In this document: positions 53,070 through 63,446 of the stretch, one piece after another | How the letters are laid out: each line of letters begins with the position of its first letter | How positions within the stretch are numbered: the stretch's first letter is position 1 | Assembly: GCF_021730305.1 (NCBI RefSeq) | Contig: NZ_CP032674.1 | Location: forward strand, 853,001-917,000 | DNA: 64,000 nt | Origin: Xanthobacter sp. YC-JY1 | GTDB lineage: Bacteria > Pseudomonadota > Alphaproteobacteria > Rhizobiales > Xanthobacteraceae | Reading direction: 5' to 3' | Translations under genes and position numbers: made by a program | The notes under the pieces: model-generated | Databases searched by the model: none | What the model was told of the DNA's origin: nothing | The model's input: the letters and a program-made list of their open reading frames with translations, nothing else

Positions 53070-53507
53070 CTATCGCAGGCGCAGATGGGCGATGGAGCGC
53101 GACAGGACGGCGAACAGCACCGCGGTGGACCAGCCGAACAGCAGCATGCCGTTGGCCGCCGTCATCGGTCCGAGGATGCGCCACGGGCGGGCCGGGATGA
53201 GGTCGCCATAGCCGAGGGTGGTGAAGTTCACGAAGGCGAAATAATAGACGTTGTCCGGCTCGGTCGCCCCCGTGACGCTGTAGAGCAGGGCCCAGACCAT
53301 CACCTCCACCAGGTGGGCAATTGTCAGCAGCGTGCCCGAGGCGGCCATGACGATGACGAGGGCTTCAACCTTGCGCCTTCCGCTGAGGTGGCGCGCGGCA
53401 TAGCGGACGGCCTTTATCACGACGAGCGTGGCCATGGCCTGGATGGAAATCGTGACGATGCTGACCAGAACGCCCGAAATGAAGGCCCCGTCCATCCACG
53501 TGCCCAT
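53070..53507 (-). CDS. Two-helix potassium channel family protein
   Basis: A 145-residue Ion_trans_2 protein. It has a first membrane helix (about 10-34), a second (48-78), the selectivity filter T97-LGYGD in FVNFTTLGYGDL, and a last helix (117-137). The TxGYGD filter identifies a K+-selective pore; four subunits would form the channel. No cytoplasmic regulatory domain is present. ATG 53507 (MGTWMDGAF) is the first sensible start; the frame far upstream covers typA and is non-coding. It precedes the cNMP/SpoIIE gene by 89 bp. Confidence 0.88.
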   Translation of the reverse strand: MGTWMDGAFISGVLVSIVTISIQAMATLVVIKAVRYAARHLSGRRKVEALVIVMAASGTLLTIAHLVEVMVWALLYSVTGATEPDNVYYFAFVNFTTLGYGDLIPARPWRILGPMTAANGMLLFGWSTAVLFAVLSRSIAHLRLR

Positions 53508-53665
53508 CTCTCTCCCCGTCCGGAAGCGCGCGCCTGCGCATGAGGCCTGATGGACCGGCTTGGCCGGCGCGGCAAGAGGGTTCCGCCCCTCGTCACAGGC
53601 CATGGCGCGGCCGGTGTCCAGACCGCCCGAAGATGGCGCGGTGACAGGGTCGCGGCGGCGACGCA

Positions 53666-53707
53666 TTGATCTTGATCGGTTTGTGTGTATTTTGCACCGC
53701 AAAATAC
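53666..53707 (+). promoter_or_regulatory. Candidate typA promoter with overlapping perfect palindrome
   Basis: TTGATC (53666-53671) and TATTTT (53688-53693) are spaced by 16 bp. The -10 lies inside a perfect inverted repeat GTATTTTGC (53687-53695), ACC, GCAAAATAC (53699-53707), 56 bp before the typA start. It could be a repressor operator, or a hairpin at the 5' end of the transcript. Confidence 0.5.
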
Positions 53708-53762
53708 CCCTTTCCCGGCGGGCCCGAGCCATTCGGACCCGCGTTTTCGTGCTGGACGGCCC

Positions 53763-55592
<1,830 letters not shown>

Positions 55593-55619
55593 GGGCCGTC
55601 CGCGACCCGATTTTGAAGA

Positions 55620-55648
55620 GGGCAGCGGTTCCGGCCGCTGCCCTTTTT
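55620..55648 (+). terminator. Rho-independent terminator of typA
   Basis: GGGCAGCGG (55620-55628) and CCGCTGCCC (55635-55643) form a 9-bp stem with a 6-base loop, followed by TTTTTGTTT. Textbook intrinsic terminator 28 bp after the typA stop. Confidence 0.93.
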
Positions 55649-55659
55649 GTTTGGGGAAT

Positions 55660-55831
55660 CTCTCGCGCCCCGGACGCATGCAGCGCCAGCGGAATGCGAG
55701 CCGGGGCCCAGCGCAACGGCCCGCCGAAGGCGCTTCCGATCCCGGCGGCCTCTGGTTTTGCCCCGCTGCGCGGGAGCTCCTTGCGCTGGGCCCCGGATCA
55801 GCGCTCCGGCTGTGCCGTCGCTTGTCCGGGG
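55660..55831. repeat. Dispersed intergenic repeat, copy 2
   Basis: The second copy of the element at 20687-20860, in the same orientation. It carries perfect 16-bp inverted arms, CCGGGGCCCAGCGCAA (55701-55716) and TTGCGCTGGGCCCCGG (55781-55796); in copy 1 these arms are degenerate. It lies between the typA terminator and the stop of the convergent FAD oxidoreductase. Non-coding. Confidence 0.85.
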
Positions 55832-55864
55832 AGCGGTGAGCCTGCACCGTGCGCCACAGGCGCG

Positions 55865-56968
55865 CTATCCCCGCGCCACCTCCACCACCCGCTCTGCGAT
55901 GGCGAGGCAGCTCGTCAGCCCCGGCGATTCGATGCCGAAGAGGTTCACCAGCCCCGGAACGCCATGCACCGCTGGCCCCTGGATGACGAAATCCGGCGCG
56001 CGGCCGTCCACGCCGGGGATCTTCGGCCGGATGCCGGAATAGCCCGGCGCCAGATCCTCCTCCCGCACATCCGGCCAGTAGCGGCGGATGGAGGCCATCA
56101 TGGTGGTCTTGCGGGTGGGATCGACCTCGTAGCGCCGCTCGCTCACCCATTCCACATCCGGTCCGAAGCGCCCCTGCCCGCCGAGGTCGAGGGTGAGGTG
56201 GGTGCCGAGGCCGCCCGCCTCCGGCACCGGATAGATCAGGCGGGAGAAGGGCACCTTGCGCAGGCAGGTGAAGTAATTGCCCTTGGCCATGGTCTCCTGC
56301 GGCACCAGAGGGGCGGGCATGCCGGAGATGGCGCGAGCGAGCGCCGGGGCATCAAGCCCGGCGGCGTTGATGAACAGGCGGCAGGCGAGCGTCATGGGCT
56401 CGGGTCCACCGGTGGTGAGCGCGATACTGTCCGCCCCCGCCTCGGCGGCCACCATGGGGGAGGAGAGGGCGAGCATCCCGCCGGCCGCCTCCATGTCGCC
56501 GAGCAGCGCCAGCATGAGGCCGTGGGAATCCACGATGCCGGTGGAAGGCGAATGCAGCGCCGCGTGGGCCGAGAGCGCTGGCTCCAGCGCCTGCGCTTCC
56601 GCGCCGGTCAGCATCGTCAGATCATCGACGCCGTTGGTTGCGCCGGTCCTGGCCAGCTTTTCCAGATAGGCGACTTCGTCCGGTGCCGCGGCGACGATGA
56701 GCTTGCCGATGCGCTTGTGCCCCACCCCGTGGCTTTCGCAGAAGGCATAGAGCAGTGCGCGGCCGCGCACGCACAGCTCGGCCTTCAGGCTGCCGGGCTC
56801 GTAATAGATGCCGGCATGGATCACCTCGGAATTGCGCGAGGAGGTGCCGGTGCCGATGGCATCCGCCGCCTCCACCAGCACCACTTCCCGGCCCGCCAGC
56901 GCCAATGCGCGGGCGACGGCGAGGCCGACCACTCCCGCTCCGGCGACGATGCACTCGACCTGATCCAT
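55865..56968 (-). CDS. FAD-dependent oxidoreductase, L-2-hydroxyglutarate oxidase-like
   Basis: A 367-residue DAO-family flavoprotein. The N-terminal dinucleotide motif is VAGAGVVGLAVARALA, followed by SSRNSEVIHAGIYY, which is characteristic of LhgO-type 2-hydroxyglutarate oxidases. FINAAGLDAP and the C-terminal LFGIESPGLTSCLAIA complete the fold. It oxidises a 2-hydroxy acid with electrons passed to quinone or oxygen. ATG 56968 (MDQVECI) is the natural start; the frame continues 11 codons further. It stands alone, divergent from the DUF971 operon with a 130-bp gap. Confidence 0.83.
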   Translation of the reverse strand: MDQVECIVAGAGVVGLAVARALALAGREVVLVEAADAIGTGTSSRNSEVIHAGIYYEPGSLKAELCVRGRALLYAFCESHGVGHKRIGKLIVAAAPDEVAYLEKLARTGATNGVDDLTMLTGAEAQALEPALSAHAALHSPSTGIVDSHGLMLALLGDMEAAGGMLALSSPMVAAEAGADSIALTTGGPEPMTLACRLFINAAGLDAPALARAISGMPAPLVPQETMAKGNYFTCLRKVPFSRLIYPVPEAGGLGTHLTLDLGGQGRFGPDVEWVSERRYEVDPTRKTTMMASIRRYWPDVREEDLAPGYSGIRPKIPGVDGRAPDFVIQGPAVHGVPGLVNLFGIESPGLTSCLAIAERVVEVARG

Positions 56969-57098
56969 TCGGCTCTTCCCGTGATCCGCGACCGGTACCA
57001 TAGCGCAGGCGGGGGCCGCGCAAAGGGGCTCCCTGGAAGTGCTCCAGCCAGCAACTAGTTGCTATCGGCAGGAGGGGCCGCGATGTCCAATCGGGGCC

Positions 57099-57440
57099 AT
57101 GATGACCTCCGCCCCCGCATCCCTCCCCCTTGAAGTCGAGGAAATCCGCCTCGACCGGGACCGGCGCCGCCTGACCCTCGCTTATGGCGGGACGCGGGCG
57201 GAATTCTCGGCCGAGCGCCTGCGCTCCGCCTGCCGCTGCGCCGTCTGCACGGCGGACCGCGCCCGCGACCGTTTCCCCGCCGCCTTTCCCGGCGTCGCCC
57301 TCACCGGCGTGGAGCCGTTCGGCGCGCACGGCCTGAACCTCACCTTTTCCGACGGCCACAAGCGCGGGGTCTATCCCTTCGCCTATCTCGCGGCGCTGGC
57401 CGCGGAGGCCGCCAACGACCTTCCGGAGATGAACCCATGA
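57099..57440 (+). CDS. DUF971 (gamma-butyrobetaine hydroxylase N-terminal-like) protein
   Basis: A 113-residue DUF971 protein. The Cys cluster C-R-C-x2-C in RSACRCAVCTAD and the C-terminal block FSDGHKRGVYPFAYLAAL are the family signature; the Cys and a His are thought to bind zinc. Elsewhere this domain is fused to ApbC/Mrp-type Fe-S carriers or to gamma-butyrobetaine hydroxylase. Two adjacent ATGs at 57099 and 57102 are possible starts. It overlaps the flavoprotein start by 4 bp. Heading an operon of a flavoprotein and a ferredoxin, a role in Fe-S assembly of those enzymes is plausible but unproven. Confidence 0.85.
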   Translation: MMTSAPASLPLEVEEIRLDRDRRRLTLAYGGTRAEFSAERLRSACRCAVCTADRARDRFPAAFPGVALTGVEPFGAHGLNLTFSDGHKRGVYPFAYLAALAAEAANDLPEMNP

Positions 57441-59185
57441 GCGCGTTCGACAGCGAGATGAAGACCGAGATCGTGGAGACCGACATCCTCGTCATCGGCG
57501 GCGGCACCGGCGGCCCGATGGCGGCCATCAAGGCCAAGGAGAAGAATCCCGCCCTCAAGGTGGTCCTCATGGAGAAGGCCAATGTGAAGCGCTCCGGCGC
57601 GGTCTCCATGGGCATGGACGGGCTGAACAACGCCGTCATCCCCGGCTACGCCACCCCCGAGCAGTATGTGAAGGAGATCACCGTCGCCAATGACGGCATC
57701 GTCCACCAGAAGGCGGTGATGGCCTACGCGACGGGCTCCTACCCGATGATCCAGTATCTGGATTCCATCGGCGTGAAGTTCGAGAAGGACGGCTCGGGCG
57801 AATACAATGTGCGCAAGGTCCACCACATGGGCACCTATGTGCTGCCCATGCCGGAAGGGCACCACGTCAAGAAGGCGCTCTATCGCCAGCTGCGCAAGCA
57901 CCAGGTGCTGGTGACCAACCGGTATATGGCCACCCGCCTCTTGACCGGCACGGACGGCCGCGTCGCCGGCGCCATCGGGGTGAACACCCGCACCGGCGAG
58001 TTCCTGGTGATCCGCGCCAAGGCGGTGGTGCTGGCCTGCGGCGCCGCCGGCCGCCTCGGCCTGCCGGCCTCCGGCTATCTCTTCGGCACCTACGAGAATC
58101 CGGCGAACTGCGGCGACGGCTATGCCATGGCCTACCATGCCGGCGCGGGCCTCGCGAACCTCGAATGCTACCAGATCAACCCGCTCATCAAGGACTATAA
58201 CGGCCCGGCCTGCGCCTATGTCACCGGCCCGTTCGGCGGCTACACCGCCAACAACAAGGGCGAGCGCTTCATCGAGTGCGACTACTGGTCGGGCCAGATG
58301 ATGAAGGAGTTCTACGGCGAGCTGCTGAGCGGCAACGGCCCGGTCTTCCTGAACATGACCCACCTCGCCGAGGAGACCATCTCCGAGATCGAGACCATCC
58401 TGCATTCCAACGAGCGGCCCTCGCGCGGCCGCTTCCACGAGAAGCGCGGCACGAACTATCGCGAGAAGATGGTGGAGATGCACATCTCCGAAATCGGCTT
58501 CTGCTCCGGCCACTCCGCCTCGGGCGTGTGGGTGGACGAGAATGCCCGCACCACCGTGCCCGGCCTCTATGCCGCCGGCGACATGGCGAGCGTGCCGCAC
58601 AATTACATGCTCGGCGCCTTCGTGAATGGCGGCATCGCCGGCGAGGATGCGGCGGACTATTGCGCTTCCACCGACCTGCCCGCCTATGACGCCGCCGATG
58701 TGGCCCGCGAGCAGGCCCGCGTGATGGCCCCCACCCGCCGCGACGACGGCCTCACCCCCTTCGAGATGGAGTACAAGGCCCGCCGCCTCGTGAACGACTA
58801 TCTCCAGCCGCCGAAGGTGACCGCCAAGTACAAGATCGGCCAGGCCCGCCTCGCCGAGGTGCGCGACGATCTTTCGGCCCTGTGCGTAAAGGATCCGCAT
58901 GAATTGATGCGGGCGCTGGAGCTGCAATCCATCCTCGATTGCGCCGACATGGCCGCCGCCGCCTCGCTCTACCGCACCGAGAGCCGCTGGGGGCTCTACC
59001 ACTGGCGCGTCGACCACCCTGCCACCGACAACGAGAACTGGTTCTGCCACACCCTCCTCTACAAGGACGAGATGGGCCGCATGGCGCACAAGAAGCGCGC
59101 GGTGGACCCCTATGTCGTCGAGATCGATGAGGACGAGATGGGCGCCTACCACCAGCTGCGCACCCCGGCCATCGCCGCCGAGTGA
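57437..59185 (+). CDS. Fumarate reductase/AprA-like flavoprotein
   Basis: A 582-residue FAD protein of the fumarate reductase/succinate dehydrogenase superfamily, nearest in layout to AprA-type subunits. The FAD-binding start is TDILVIGGGTGGPMAAIKA, and the second FAD contact reads SGVWVDENARTTVPGLYAAG then DMASVPHNYMLGAFVNGG. The His-Arg catalytic signature of true succinate dehydrogenases (HTGH) is not seen. Its partner is the 4Fe-4S ferredoxin 30 bp downstream, as in AprAB. The genome segment shows no sulfate-activation genes, so adenylylsulfate reductase is unlikely. Substrate unknown. Confidence 0.8.
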   Translation: MSAFDSEMKTEIVETDILVIGGGTGGPMAAIKAKEKNPALKVVLMEKANVKRSGAVSMGMDGLNNAVIPGYATPEQYVKEITVANDGIVHQKAVMAYATGSYPMIQYLDSIGVKFEKDGSGEYNVRKVHHMGTYVLPMPEGHHVKKALYRQLRKHQVLVTNRYMATRLLTGTDGRVAGAIGVNTRTGEFLVIRAKAVVLACGAAGRLGLPASGYLFGTYENPANCGDGYAMAYHAGAGLANLECYQINPLIKDYNGPACAYVTGPFGGYTANNKGERFIECDYWSGQMMKEFYGELLSGNGPVFLNMTHLAEETISEIETILHSNERPSRGRFHEKRGTNYREKMVEMHISEIGFCSGHSASGVWVDENARTTVPGLYAAGDMASVPHNYMLGAFVNGGIAGEDAADYCASTDLPAYDAADVAREQARVMAPTRRDDGLTPFEMEYKARRLVNDYLQPPKVTAKYKIGQARLAEVRDDLSALCVKDPHELMRALELQSILDCADMAAAASLYRTESRWGLYHWRVDHPATDNENWFCHTLLYKDEMGRMAHKKRAVDPYVVEIDEDEMGAYHQLRTPAIAAE

Positions 59186-59215
59186 GCCCCTCACCCCGAA
59201 TCCCGGAGCTGCCCC

Positions 59216-59449
59216 ATGCCTTTCGCCAACCACACCACCTCCGTGCCCGTGACCGTCGATGACGACAAGTGCATCGCCGAGAAGGGCTGCCGCGTCTGCA
59301 TCGACGTGTGCCCGCTCGACGTGCTCGCCATCAACCCGGCCTCGGGCAAGGCGCACATGAAGTATGACGAGTGCTGGTACTGCATGCCGTGCGAGGTGGA
59401 TTGCCCCACCGGCGCGGTGAAGGTCGAAATCCCCTATCTGCTGCGGTGA
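59216..59449 (+). CDS. 4Fe-4S dicluster ferredoxin, AprB-like
   Basis: A 77-residue ferredoxin with two Cys groups: DDDKCIAEKGCRVCIDVCPL and DECWYCMPCEVDCPTGAV. The first group has an insertion between the first and second Cys, as in AprB and some other dicluster proteins. It is small and has no tail. Located between the flavoprotein and the HEAT-repeat gene, it is the expected electron partner of the flavoprotein. Start ATG 59216 (MPFANHT). Confidence 0.9.
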   Translation: MPFANHTTSVPVTVDDDKCIAEKGCRVCIDVCPLDVLAINPASGKAHMKYDECWYCMPCEVDCPTGAVKVEIPYLLR

Positions 59450-59454
59450 GCGCC

Positions 59455-60426
59455 ATGGCCATCTTCGACGATTTCGACGACGACCTCGATGCGGTGGCCG
59501 AGCGTGCCCGCGACGCCGACCCCGGCATCCGCCGCGTGGCCATGCTGGGCCTGGCCGAGAGCGTGGACCCGGGCGCCGTGGACCTGCTGCTCGCCGGCCT
59601 GAAGGACGAGGATGCCGGCGTGCGGGAAGCCGCCGCGAAGTCCCTCGACGAGCATTCCGGCCTGCCGGCGGCCCTCGGCCTTGCCGAAGCCCTCGACGAT
59701 GCGGTGGAGGCGGTGCGCCTCGCCGCCGCCGAGAGCCTCGCCGACAAGAAGGAGCCGGCCTCCGCCCCCCGCCTCATCGAGCGCGCTCAGGAGACCGGTG
59801 GCCCCCTGAGCGCGTTCGTCCGCACTGCGGCGCTCCGGGCGCTGCGCGACATGCAGGATGCCTCGGCCATGCCGGTGGCCCTCGCCGCGCTCACCGATCC
59901 CGACATGGCGGTGCGGCGCGAGGCGTTGGGCGTGCTCGGCTATCTGAAGGCGGATGCCGCGCTCCCCGCGCTGCTGCTGGCGGCCACTGATCCCGAGCCG
60001 GCGGTGCGCCGGGCGGTTATGGCCGCCCTCGTCTTCGTGCGGAGCGGCACGGCGGGCGTTCCCGCGCTGATCGCCGGCCTCAGCGACGGCCACTGGCAGG
60101 TGCGCGAGGAAGCCGCTTATTCCATCGGCAAGGCGAAGATTCTCGAGGCGGTGGACCCGCTGATCGTCGCGGCCAATGACGATGCCTGGCAGGTGAAGGC
60201 CAAGGCAGTGAACGCGCTTGGCAAGCTGAAGGCCCGCGCGGCTGTCCCGGTGGTGTCGGAGGCGCTGGGCGACCAGTTGTCCAACGTCCGCAAGGAGGCC
60301 GCGGCGGCACTGGGCGAGATCGCCGATCCCGCCGCCGTGCCCGCGCTCGAGGCCGTCTATGACGACCCGGACCCGGACGTGCGCAAGCTGGTGCGCTGGG
60401 CCATCGACCGCTGCCGCGCCGCCTGA
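59455..60426 (+). CDS. HEAT-repeat (PBS-lyase type) protein
   Basis: A 323-residue protein of about ten HEAT/PBS-lyase repeats, for example DADPGIRRVAMLGLAESVD, DEDAGVREAAAKSL, DPDMAVRREALGVLGYL, DDAWQVKAKAVNALGKLKAR and LSNVRKEAAAALGEI. Such solenoids bind partner proteins or act as bilin-lyase relatives. It begins 5 bp after the ferredoxin stop, so it is surely co-translated. No catalytic motif is visible. A maturation or scaffold role for the adjacent flavoprotein-ferredoxin pair is inference. Confidence 0.88.
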   Translation: MAIFDDFDDDLDAVAERARDADPGIRRVAMLGLAESVDPGAVDLLLAGLKDEDAGVREAAAKSLDEHSGLPAALGLAEALDDAVEAVRLAAAESLADKKEPASAPRLIERAQETGGPLSAFVRTAALRALRDMQDASAMPVALAALTDPDMAVRREALGVLGYLKADAALPALLLAATDPEPAVRRAVMAALVFVRSGTAGVPALIAGLSDGHWQVREEAAYSIGKAKILEAVDPLIVAANDDAWQVKAKAVNALGKLKARAAVPVVSEALGDQLSNVRKEAAAALGEIADPAAVPALEAVYDDPDPDVRKLVRWAIDRCRAA

Positions 60427-60543
60427 GGGGCGGGCGTTCCAGCCCTTCCAGACGGCCGGTCATGAAACCGAACCGGGCCGACCGTACTTCTCCAATCTGA
60501 GCCGGAGCGCCAGAGTGCTCCGGCAGAGCGGGAGAAGGCGTCC

Positions 60544-62169
60544 ATGGCGGAGCAGGAACGCGAGCGGCTGAAGACCGGGCCGCTGTGGTGGCAGGCCGGC
60601 GTGGTCTACCAGATCTATCCGCGCTCGTTTCAGGATTCGAACGGCGACGGCGTGGGCGACCTGCCGGGCATCATCTCCCGGCTTCCCTATCTCGCCGACC
60701 TCGGCGTCGACGCCATCTGGATCTCCCCCATCTATCCCTCGCCCATGGCGGACTTCGGCTATGACGTGGCCGACTATACCGCCATCCATCCCCTGTTCGG
60801 CACGCTCGAAGATTTCGACCGGCTGGTTCAGGAGGCCCATGGGCTGGGGTTGAGGATCATCCTCGATTTCGTGCCCAACCACTCCTCGCAGGAGCATCCC
60901 TGGTTCAAGGCCTCGCGCTCGGGCCGGGATGATCCCAAGCGCGACTGGTACATCTGGCGCGATCCCGGCCCGGATAGCGGCCCGCCCAACAACTGGCTCT
61001 CTGAATTCGGCGGCAGCGCCTGGGAATATGATGCGGCGAGCGGTCAGTATTACTACCACGCCTTCCTGAAGGAGCAGCCGGACCTCAACTGGCGCAACCC
61101 GGACGTGGTGGAGGCCATGCACGATGTCCTGCGCTTCTGGCTCGACCGGGGCGTGGACGGCTTCCGCATCGATGCGCTCTGGCACGTCATCAAGGATGCC
61201 GAGTTCCGGGACAATCCGCCGAACCCCGATTTCCGCGAGGGCATGAACCCGCATTCCGCTTTGACCCAGCTCTTCACCGGCGACCGGCCGGAGGTGATGG
61301 ATGTCATCGCCGGCTTCCGCGCGCTCGCCGATTCCTGTGAGGGCGACCGGGTGCTGATCGGAGAGGCCTACCTGCCGCTCCATCGCATCGCCGCTTATTA
61401 CGGCGAGGGCGGGCGCGGCGTGCATCTGCCGTTCAACTTCACCCTGCTGGCGGCGCCGTGGACGGCCGCGGACCTGGCGCCGCTGATCGCCGCCTATGAG
61501 GCCGCCATCCCCGAGGGCGGCTGGCCCAACTGGGTGCTCTCGAACCACGACCGCCCGCGCGTCGTCGGCCGTCTCGGCCCCGATCAGGCGCGGGTGGCGG
61601 CCATGCTGCTGCTGACCCTCCGGGGCACGCCGACACTCTATTACGGCGACGAGATCGGCATGACGCAGGTGCCCATCCCCAAGGAGCGGGTGCAGGACCC
61701 GTTCGAGAAGAACGTGCCCGGCCTCGGCCTCGGTCGCGACGGCGCCCGCACGCCCATGCAGTGGGACGACGGCCCGTTCGCCGGTTTCTCCATGGTGGAG
61801 CCGTGGCTGCCGCTGGCTGAAGATTTCACCGAGGTGAACGTGAAGCGCGAGCAGGGGGAGGCGGCTTCCATGCTCACTCTCACCCGCGCGCTGCTCGCCT
61901 TGCGGCGGGCGCATCCGGCCCTGTCCGTGGGGATGTGGTCCCCGGTGGCGGCGATGGGCGATCTCGTCGCCTATCTCAGGCAGGGGGAGGGGGAGACGAT
62001 GCTGGTGGCGCTCAATCTCGGCGGCGACCCGCTGTCGGCGACGCTGCCGGAAGCGGTGGGCGGGGGTCGCCTCCTGCTCTCGACCTTCTGCGATCGCGCG
62101 GGGGAGCGGGTGGGGGACACCGTCGATCTGCGGCCCAACGAGGGCATCGTCGTGCAGCTGGCGCCGTAA
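60544..62169 (+). CDS. GH13 alpha-glucosidase (oligo-1,6-glucosidase/maltase type)
   Basis: A 541-residue glycoside hydrolase. The N-terminus WWQAGVVYQIYPRSFQDSNG is typical of GH13 alpha-glucosidases. Catalytic residues are Asp210 in DGFRIDAL, Glu274 in LIGEAYL and Asp336 in SNHDRPR; FVPNHSS is region I. The protein has no signal peptide, so it acts in the cytoplasm on short alpha-glucosides such as maltose, isomaltose or trehalose/sucrose relatives. It follows the HEAT gene by 117 bp on the same strand but is probably independent. It ends before a bidirectional terminator. Confidence 0.92.
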   Translation: MAEQERERLKTGPLWWQAGVVYQIYPRSFQDSNGDGVGDLPGIISRLPYLADLGVDAIWISPIYPSPMADFGYDVADYTAIHPLFGTLEDFDRLVQEAHGLGLRIILDFVPNHSSQEHPWFKASRSGRDDPKRDWYIWRDPGPDSGPPNNWLSEFGGSAWEYDAASGQYYYHAFLKEQPDLNWRNPDVVEAMHDVLRFWLDRGVDGFRIDALWHVIKDAEFRDNPPNPDFREGMNPHSALTQLFTGDRPEVMDVIAGFRALADSCEGDRVLIGEAYLPLHRIAAYYGEGGRGVHLPFNFTLLAAPWTAADLAPLIAAYEAAIPEGGWPNWVLSNHDRPRVVGRLGPDQARVAAMLLLTLRGTPTLYYGDEIGMTQVPIPKERVQDPFEKNVPGLGLGRDGARTPMQWDDGPFAGFSMVEPWLPLAEDFTEVNVKREQGEAASMLTLTRALLALRRAHPALSVGMWSPVAAMGDLVAYLRQGEGETMLVALNLGGDPLSATLPEAVGGGRLLLSTFCDRAGERVGDTVDLRPNEGIVVQLAP

Positions 62170-62177
62170 ACGAAAAG

Positions 62178-62199
62178 GGGCGGCCTGACGAGGCCGCCC
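62178..62199. terminator. Bidirectional terminator between alpha-glucosidase and TRAP gene
   Basis: GGGCGGCCT (62178-62186) and AGGCCGCCC (62191-62199) form a 9-bp stem with a 4-base loop between two convergent genes. The minus side reads CTTTTCG after the stem and the plus side TTGTCGGTTT. Confidence 0.75.
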
Positions 62200-62224
62200 T
62201 TGTCGGTTTCAGCGGGTTCGGGAT

Positions 62225-63256
62225 TCAGGAGAGCTGGCCGGTGTACTTCTCCAGCGTGGCCCAGGCCTCGTCGCCGTACTTGCCCTTCCACTCGGCGTAG
62301 AAGCCGGCCTTGCGCAGCTGGTCGCGGAAGCTGTCCACCTTCGGCTCGTTGAAGGTGAGGCCCTTTTCCGCCAGCTCCTTGCGCAGATTGTTGTTCAGGG
62401 CGAACACGTCGTCGCGCTGCTTCAGGCCCGCCTCGTTGATGTTCTTCGCCACGATGGTGCGCAGGTCGTCGGGCAGCTTCTCGAAGGCGCGGCGGTTGGC
62501 GAGGAACCAGAAGCCGTCCCACATGTGGTTGGTGAGGGAGCAGTATTTCTGCACCTCGTAGAGCTTCGCCGTGGAGATGATGGCGAGCGGGTTCTCCTGC
62601 GCGTCCACGGCGCGGGTCTGCAGCGCGGTGTAGACCTCGGCGAAGTTGAGTGAGGCGGGGGCGCTGTCGAACGCCTTGAACATGGAGGTCCACAGCGGCG
62701 ACACCGGCACGCGAATCTTCAGGCCCTTGAGGTCGGCCGCGGTCTCGATGGGCTTGGTGGAGGTGGTGATCTGGCGGAAGCCGTTGTCCCAGATCTTGTC
62801 CATGGCAACGATGCCGGCCTTGGAGATCTGCCCGCGCACATAGGTGCCGAGGTCCCCGTCCATGGCCTTCCACACGCTGGCATAGTCCGGGAAGGCGAAG
62901 CCGATGCCGCTGATGGAGGCGTTGGGCACCAGCGTCGAGAGGATCAGCGGCGAGAGGGTGAAGAACTCGATGGCCCCGGAGCGCAGCTGGCTCAGCATGT
63001 CGGTGTCGCCGCCGAGCTGGCTGGAGGGGAAGATATTGATCTCGACCCTGCCCTTGGTCTCGGCCTTGATCTTCGCCGCCATCTCCTGCGCGCGCACGTT
63101 CATGGGGTGCGTGACCGGCAGGTTGTTGGCATATTTGTAGGAGAATTCGGCGCTCTGGGCCCGCGCGACGGTGGGGGCGAACAGGGCCGGCGCGATGGCG
63201 CCGGTCAGCGCCGTGGCGGCGCTCGCCTTGATGAGGGTGCGACGGGTCAGGGTCAT
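62225..63256 (-). CDS. TRAP transporter substrate-binding protein (DctP family), Tat-exported
   Basis: A 343-residue DctP-type periplasmic protein. The N-terminus TRRTLIKASAATALTGAIAP is a twin-arginine signal with cleavage after ARA near residue 33. The mature part has NNLPVTHPMNVRAQEMAAKI and GLKIRVPVSP, with the carboxylate-contacting Arg expected in the latter, and the downstream LQTRAVDAQENP. It captures organic acids for a TRAP permease; DctQ and DctM are not in the window. It is divergent from an IclR regulator with operator-like repeats between, which fits substrate-induced expression. Confidence 0.92.
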   Translation of the reverse strand: MTLTRRTLIKASAATALTGAIAPALFAPTVARAQSAEFSYKYANNLPVTHPMNVRAQEMAAKIKAETKGRVEINIFPSSQLGGDTDMLSQLRSGAIEFFTLSPLILSTLVPNASISGIGFAFPDYASVWKAMDGDLGTYVRGQISKAGIVAMDKIWDNGFRQITTSTKPIETAADLKGLKIRVPVSPLWTSMFKAFDSAPASLNFAEVYTALQTRAVDAQENPLAIISTAKLYEVQKYCSLTNHMWDGFWFLANRRAFEKLPDDLRTIVAKNINEAGLKQRDDVFALNNNLRKELAEKGLTFNEPKVDSFRDQLRKAGFYAEWKGKYGDEAWATLEKYTGQLS

Positions 63257-63325
63257 CGGTGCTCCTCCTTGCGGCCGTTTCGCGGCGCCCCGACTGGCTC
63301 CGGCCCGGCCCGACTGGTTTCCTTG

Positions 63326-63342
63326 GGTCCAATATATGGACC
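63326..63342. promoter_or_regulatory. IclR-type operator candidate 1
   Basis: GGTCCA (63326-63331), ATATA, TGGACC (63337-63342): perfect 6-bp arms with a 5-bp AT spacer, about 70 bp upstream of the TRAP gene start. It matches the site at 63447 in arms and spacing. Confidence 0.7.
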
Positions 63343-63446
63343 TCTTTTCCCGCCGCCCATGCTGGCCCGCTTGTGGGCATTTCGCAAGCAGATTATGGTC
63401 CTTTCGGACGCCGCGCGGCGGCGATCCCAATTCGCCAGATAAATCA

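Noticed and set aside
57437-59449. Dissimilatory adenylylsulfate reductase AprAB
   Set aside because: Layout is similar, but no sulfate adenylyltransferase, sulfite reductase or Qmo genes are present and diagnostic residues could not be confirmed.
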